Positions 4,663 through 5,986 of a stretch of DNA of 5,986 nt are shown piece after piece. Under the pieces are notes generated by a model. The model was not told the DNA's origin. It did not search any database and saw only the letters and a program-made list of their open reading frames with translations. Where the stretch lies: contig JALEPE010000045.1 of the NCBI GenBank assembly GCA_022766795.1, positions 1-5,986 on the forward strand, given 5' to 3'. The translations under genes and the position numbers were made by a program. Source of the stretch: Helicobacter sp. Lineage in GTDB: Bacteria > Campylobacterota > Campylobacteria > Campylobacterales > Helicobacteraceae. Within the stretch, counting starts at the first letter, position 1, and each line of letters opens with the position of its first letter.

Positions 4663-5569
4663 AAACAGATAATCCTATTTTTTCAAACGCTAGGAATTGT
4701 GAGGTAATGAAATTATTTTTAGTAAAATAATCTTTATTTTTTCTAAAACGCCTTAAAAGACATATAAATTCTTTTTTCTTAGCTTTTTTCATATTTTTTG
4801 ATGTGCAAAGTTTATTAAAAAGTATTATTAAGGCTATAAAATCGTGTAAAGTCGGATTTGAAGAAAGCTTTTTTCTCGTAGATTTTGGAATCTCTGGTAT
4901 TTTAGTAAGATAAGTTTGTATGAATTTGTTGGCTTGAAAATTGCTATTGTATGGAATTTTGATTGTATTGAGGATACAATTGTTGTGAGCTGAAGCATTG
5001 CGTAATATACGCACACAATATGCCAAAGAGTGAAAAGATTGATATTCTTTGCTTGGATAAGTATCGAAGTAAAATTTATAAAACTTCAAAAAATCACCAA
5101 AGCTTAAAATTTCTATAATATTCCATAAAGCAAAATCATTTTGATACTTTGAGACTAAATCTTTAATAAAAGAAACACTTTTTGCTTTATCTTTAATTTG
5201 CTTCTCTATGTTTTCATTATCAGTAAGGAATTTTTTAACAATATTATATCCATCTTCACTTTGATTATTGCAAAAACATGCATTAAGAGATACTTTGAGC
5301 AAATGTTCTACATCAAGACTTAGATTAAGAATAAATCTTCTTAGGCGCATATCAAGCGTTGAAAATTCTACTAAATAAGCAAAATCAAGATTTATATATT
5401 TCCCATTATATTTTTCATAATTCTTTGCATAAGATTTGATTTTAAAGAAATAATTATTGTATGTAAGAAAATCTGAAGCTTTTTGTTTTGAATATAGATT
5501 GAATTTTATTCCCAAGCTTTCTAAATAATTGATTTGTTCCGCAATAGTCAGTTTTGGTTTGTTTGTCAT
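4643..5569 (-). CDS. Abi_2-family abortive infection protein (AbiD/AbiF-like)
   Basis: This 308-residue protein starts MTNKPKLTIAEQINYLESLG, the typical opening of Abi_2 (AbiD/AbiF) phage-defence proteins. The family's other landmarks follow: NNYFFKIKSYAKNY (38-51), LDMRLRRFIL (72-81), ALWNIIEILSFGDFLKFYK (147-165) and RILRNASAHN (187-196). The last contains R190-X4-H195, the HEPN-type motif associated with RNA cleavage. Such proteins are thought to stop growth of phage-infected cells, probably by attacking RNA. No membrane segment or signal is seen. Two ATGs are adjacent (5572 and 5569); the second is chosen because AAAAGG (5575-5580 on this strand) is spaced better for it. The gene starts 9 nt after the restriction-modification stop, so the two are probably co-transcribed. 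It is rich in Lys, Asn and Phe and looks more AT-rich than the fumarase genes, consistent with horizontal acquisition. The trigger and target are unknown. Confidence 0.82.
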   Translation of the reverse strand: MTNKPKLTIAEQINYLESLGIKFNLYSKQKASDFLTYNNYFFKIKSYAKNYEKYNGKYINLDFAYLVEFSTLDMRLRRFILNLSLDVEHLLKVSLNACFCNNQSEDGYNIVKKFLTDNENIEKQIKDKAKSVSFIKDLVSKYQNDFALWNIIEILSFGDFLKFYKFYFDTYPSKEYQSFHSLAYCVRILRNASAHNNCILNTIKIPYNSNFQANKFIQTYLTKIPEIPKSTRKKLSSNPTLHDFIALIILFNKLCTSKNMKKAKKKEFICLLRRFRKNKDYFTKNNFITSQFLAFEKIGLSVFQHSIN

Positions 5570-5578
5570 CATCGCCTT

Positions 5579-5986
5579 TTATTTTTCTATCATTTTAATT
5601 TCGTCATCTGTAAGATTATACAATTTATACACCAATTTATCAATTTCAGATTCTAGGTTGCTTGTGTCAAGGGTGGAATCTTTTGCCTTAAGCTTTAGAA
5701 TCTCATCAACTAAAGCAATGATTTGATTCACGATTGTTTGGTTTTGTTTGGTAATTTTTGGAATCGGGAGTTTTAAAAGATTATTTGTTTTTAGCTCCCC
5801 TTCAATACCTCCTCCCATATAAAATTCACGCATAAGAAAATATATAAAAGAAGAGTTTAAAAACCCTGTAAGATATTTCATATCTCTTTCTTTGCCTGTA
5901 ATGAGATTGGCGGGAGCTGGAGCAAAAAAGCCTTTTTCCTCATACACAAAACAAGATTCATTTGCCATTATGCAAGGATAAAGAAT
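5579..5986 (-). CDS. Type IIG-like restriction-modification enzyme / N6-adenine methyltransferase, C-terminal part (5' end outside window)
   Basis: The frame is open to the right edge; the 136 residues seen are the C-terminus, and the Met at 5968 is internal because the frame continues upstream (ILYPC, then IMANESCFVYEE). The segment PAPANLITGKER, then YLTGFLNSSFIYFLMREFY, GGGIEGELKTNNLLKLPIPK, and the closing LVDEILKLK with LESEIDKLVYKLYNLTDDEI match the TaqI/Eco57I-like target-recognition and C-terminal region of single-chain type IIG enzymes common in Helicobacter. These enzymes methylate adenine in a short DNA site and cut unmodified DNA. The methyltransferase NPPY motif and any nuclease domain would lie outside the window, so a methyltransferase-only gene cannot be excluded. 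It stops at TAA 5579-5581, immediately before the Abi gene. Confidence 0.78.
   Translation of the reverse strand: MLYPCIMANESCFVYEEKGFFAPAPANLITGKERDMKYLTGFLNSSFIYFLMREFYMGGGIEGELKTNNLLKLPIPKITKQNQTIVNQIIALVDEILKLKAKDSTLDTSNLESEIDKLVYKLYNLTDDEIKMIEK
5648..5683. repeat. 36-nt repeat, right copy, inside the restriction-modification gene
   Basis: The same octamer-gap-20-mer pattern as 4513-4548. Here it encodes KDSTLDTSNLES near the protein C-terminus on the minus strand. Confidence 0.75.

Noticed and set aside
1..5986. CRISPR array, insertion sequence or rRNA gene
   Set aside because: There are no regularly spaced repeats, no transposase-like frames and no rRNA-like stretches on either strand.

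Overview
The window looks like a piece of an epsilonproteobacterial (Campylobacterota) chromosome, most likely an enterohepatic-type Helicobacter. The evidence is AT-rich DNA, tight gene packing, strong AAGGAGG-type ribosome sites, AT-rich intergenic stretches full of the octamer AGATTCTA/TAGAATCT, and proteins that read as Helicobacter-like. The genus is an inference; no rRNA or marker gene is present.

Layout: (1) 1-240, + strand: the 3' end of a cation diffusion facilitator (CDF) metal exporter. A second frame continues it to 325 as a cysteine-rich tail. (2) 241-590: an extended -10 promoter, a well-placed 22-codon ORF that looks like the front of a frameshifted small membrane protein, and a hairpin. 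(3) 591-1324: two overlapping small multidrug resistance (SMR) genes resembling the YkkC/YkkD heterodimer, a guanidinium-type exporter. (4) 1402-2739: a MATE efflux pump split over three frames by two single-base indels, the second at an A7 tract that is also a perfect -1 slippery heptamer. (5) 2964-4376: the alpha and beta subunits of a two-subunit, class I, [4Fe-4S] fumarate hydratase, intact, with identical 14-nt start contexts. (6) 4377-4642: a convergent intergenic stretch with several inverted repeats and a relic of a methyltransferase 3' end. (7) 4643-5986, - strand: the C-terminal part of a type IIG-like restriction-modification enzyme running off the window edge, followed 9 nt later by an intact Abi_2-family (AbiD/AbiF-like) abortive-infection protein.

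Functionally, the left third is an efflux cluster (metal, guanidinium/cationic drug, multidrug) in which several reading frames are interrupted. The middle is central metabolism (fumarate to malate). The right end is a defence module in which restriction-modification and abortive infection are co-directional and probably co-transcribed. The apparent frameshifts all fall in the first 2.1 kb, while the fumarase and Abi genes are clean. This is either local gene decay, phase or programmed shifting, or assembly error; the sequence alone cannot decide. I did not find a clearly new system. The best candidates for a second look are the frameshifted leader/small membrane gene in front of ykkCD, the A7 site in the MATE gene, the cysteine-rich CDF tail, and the restriction-modification/Abi pair.
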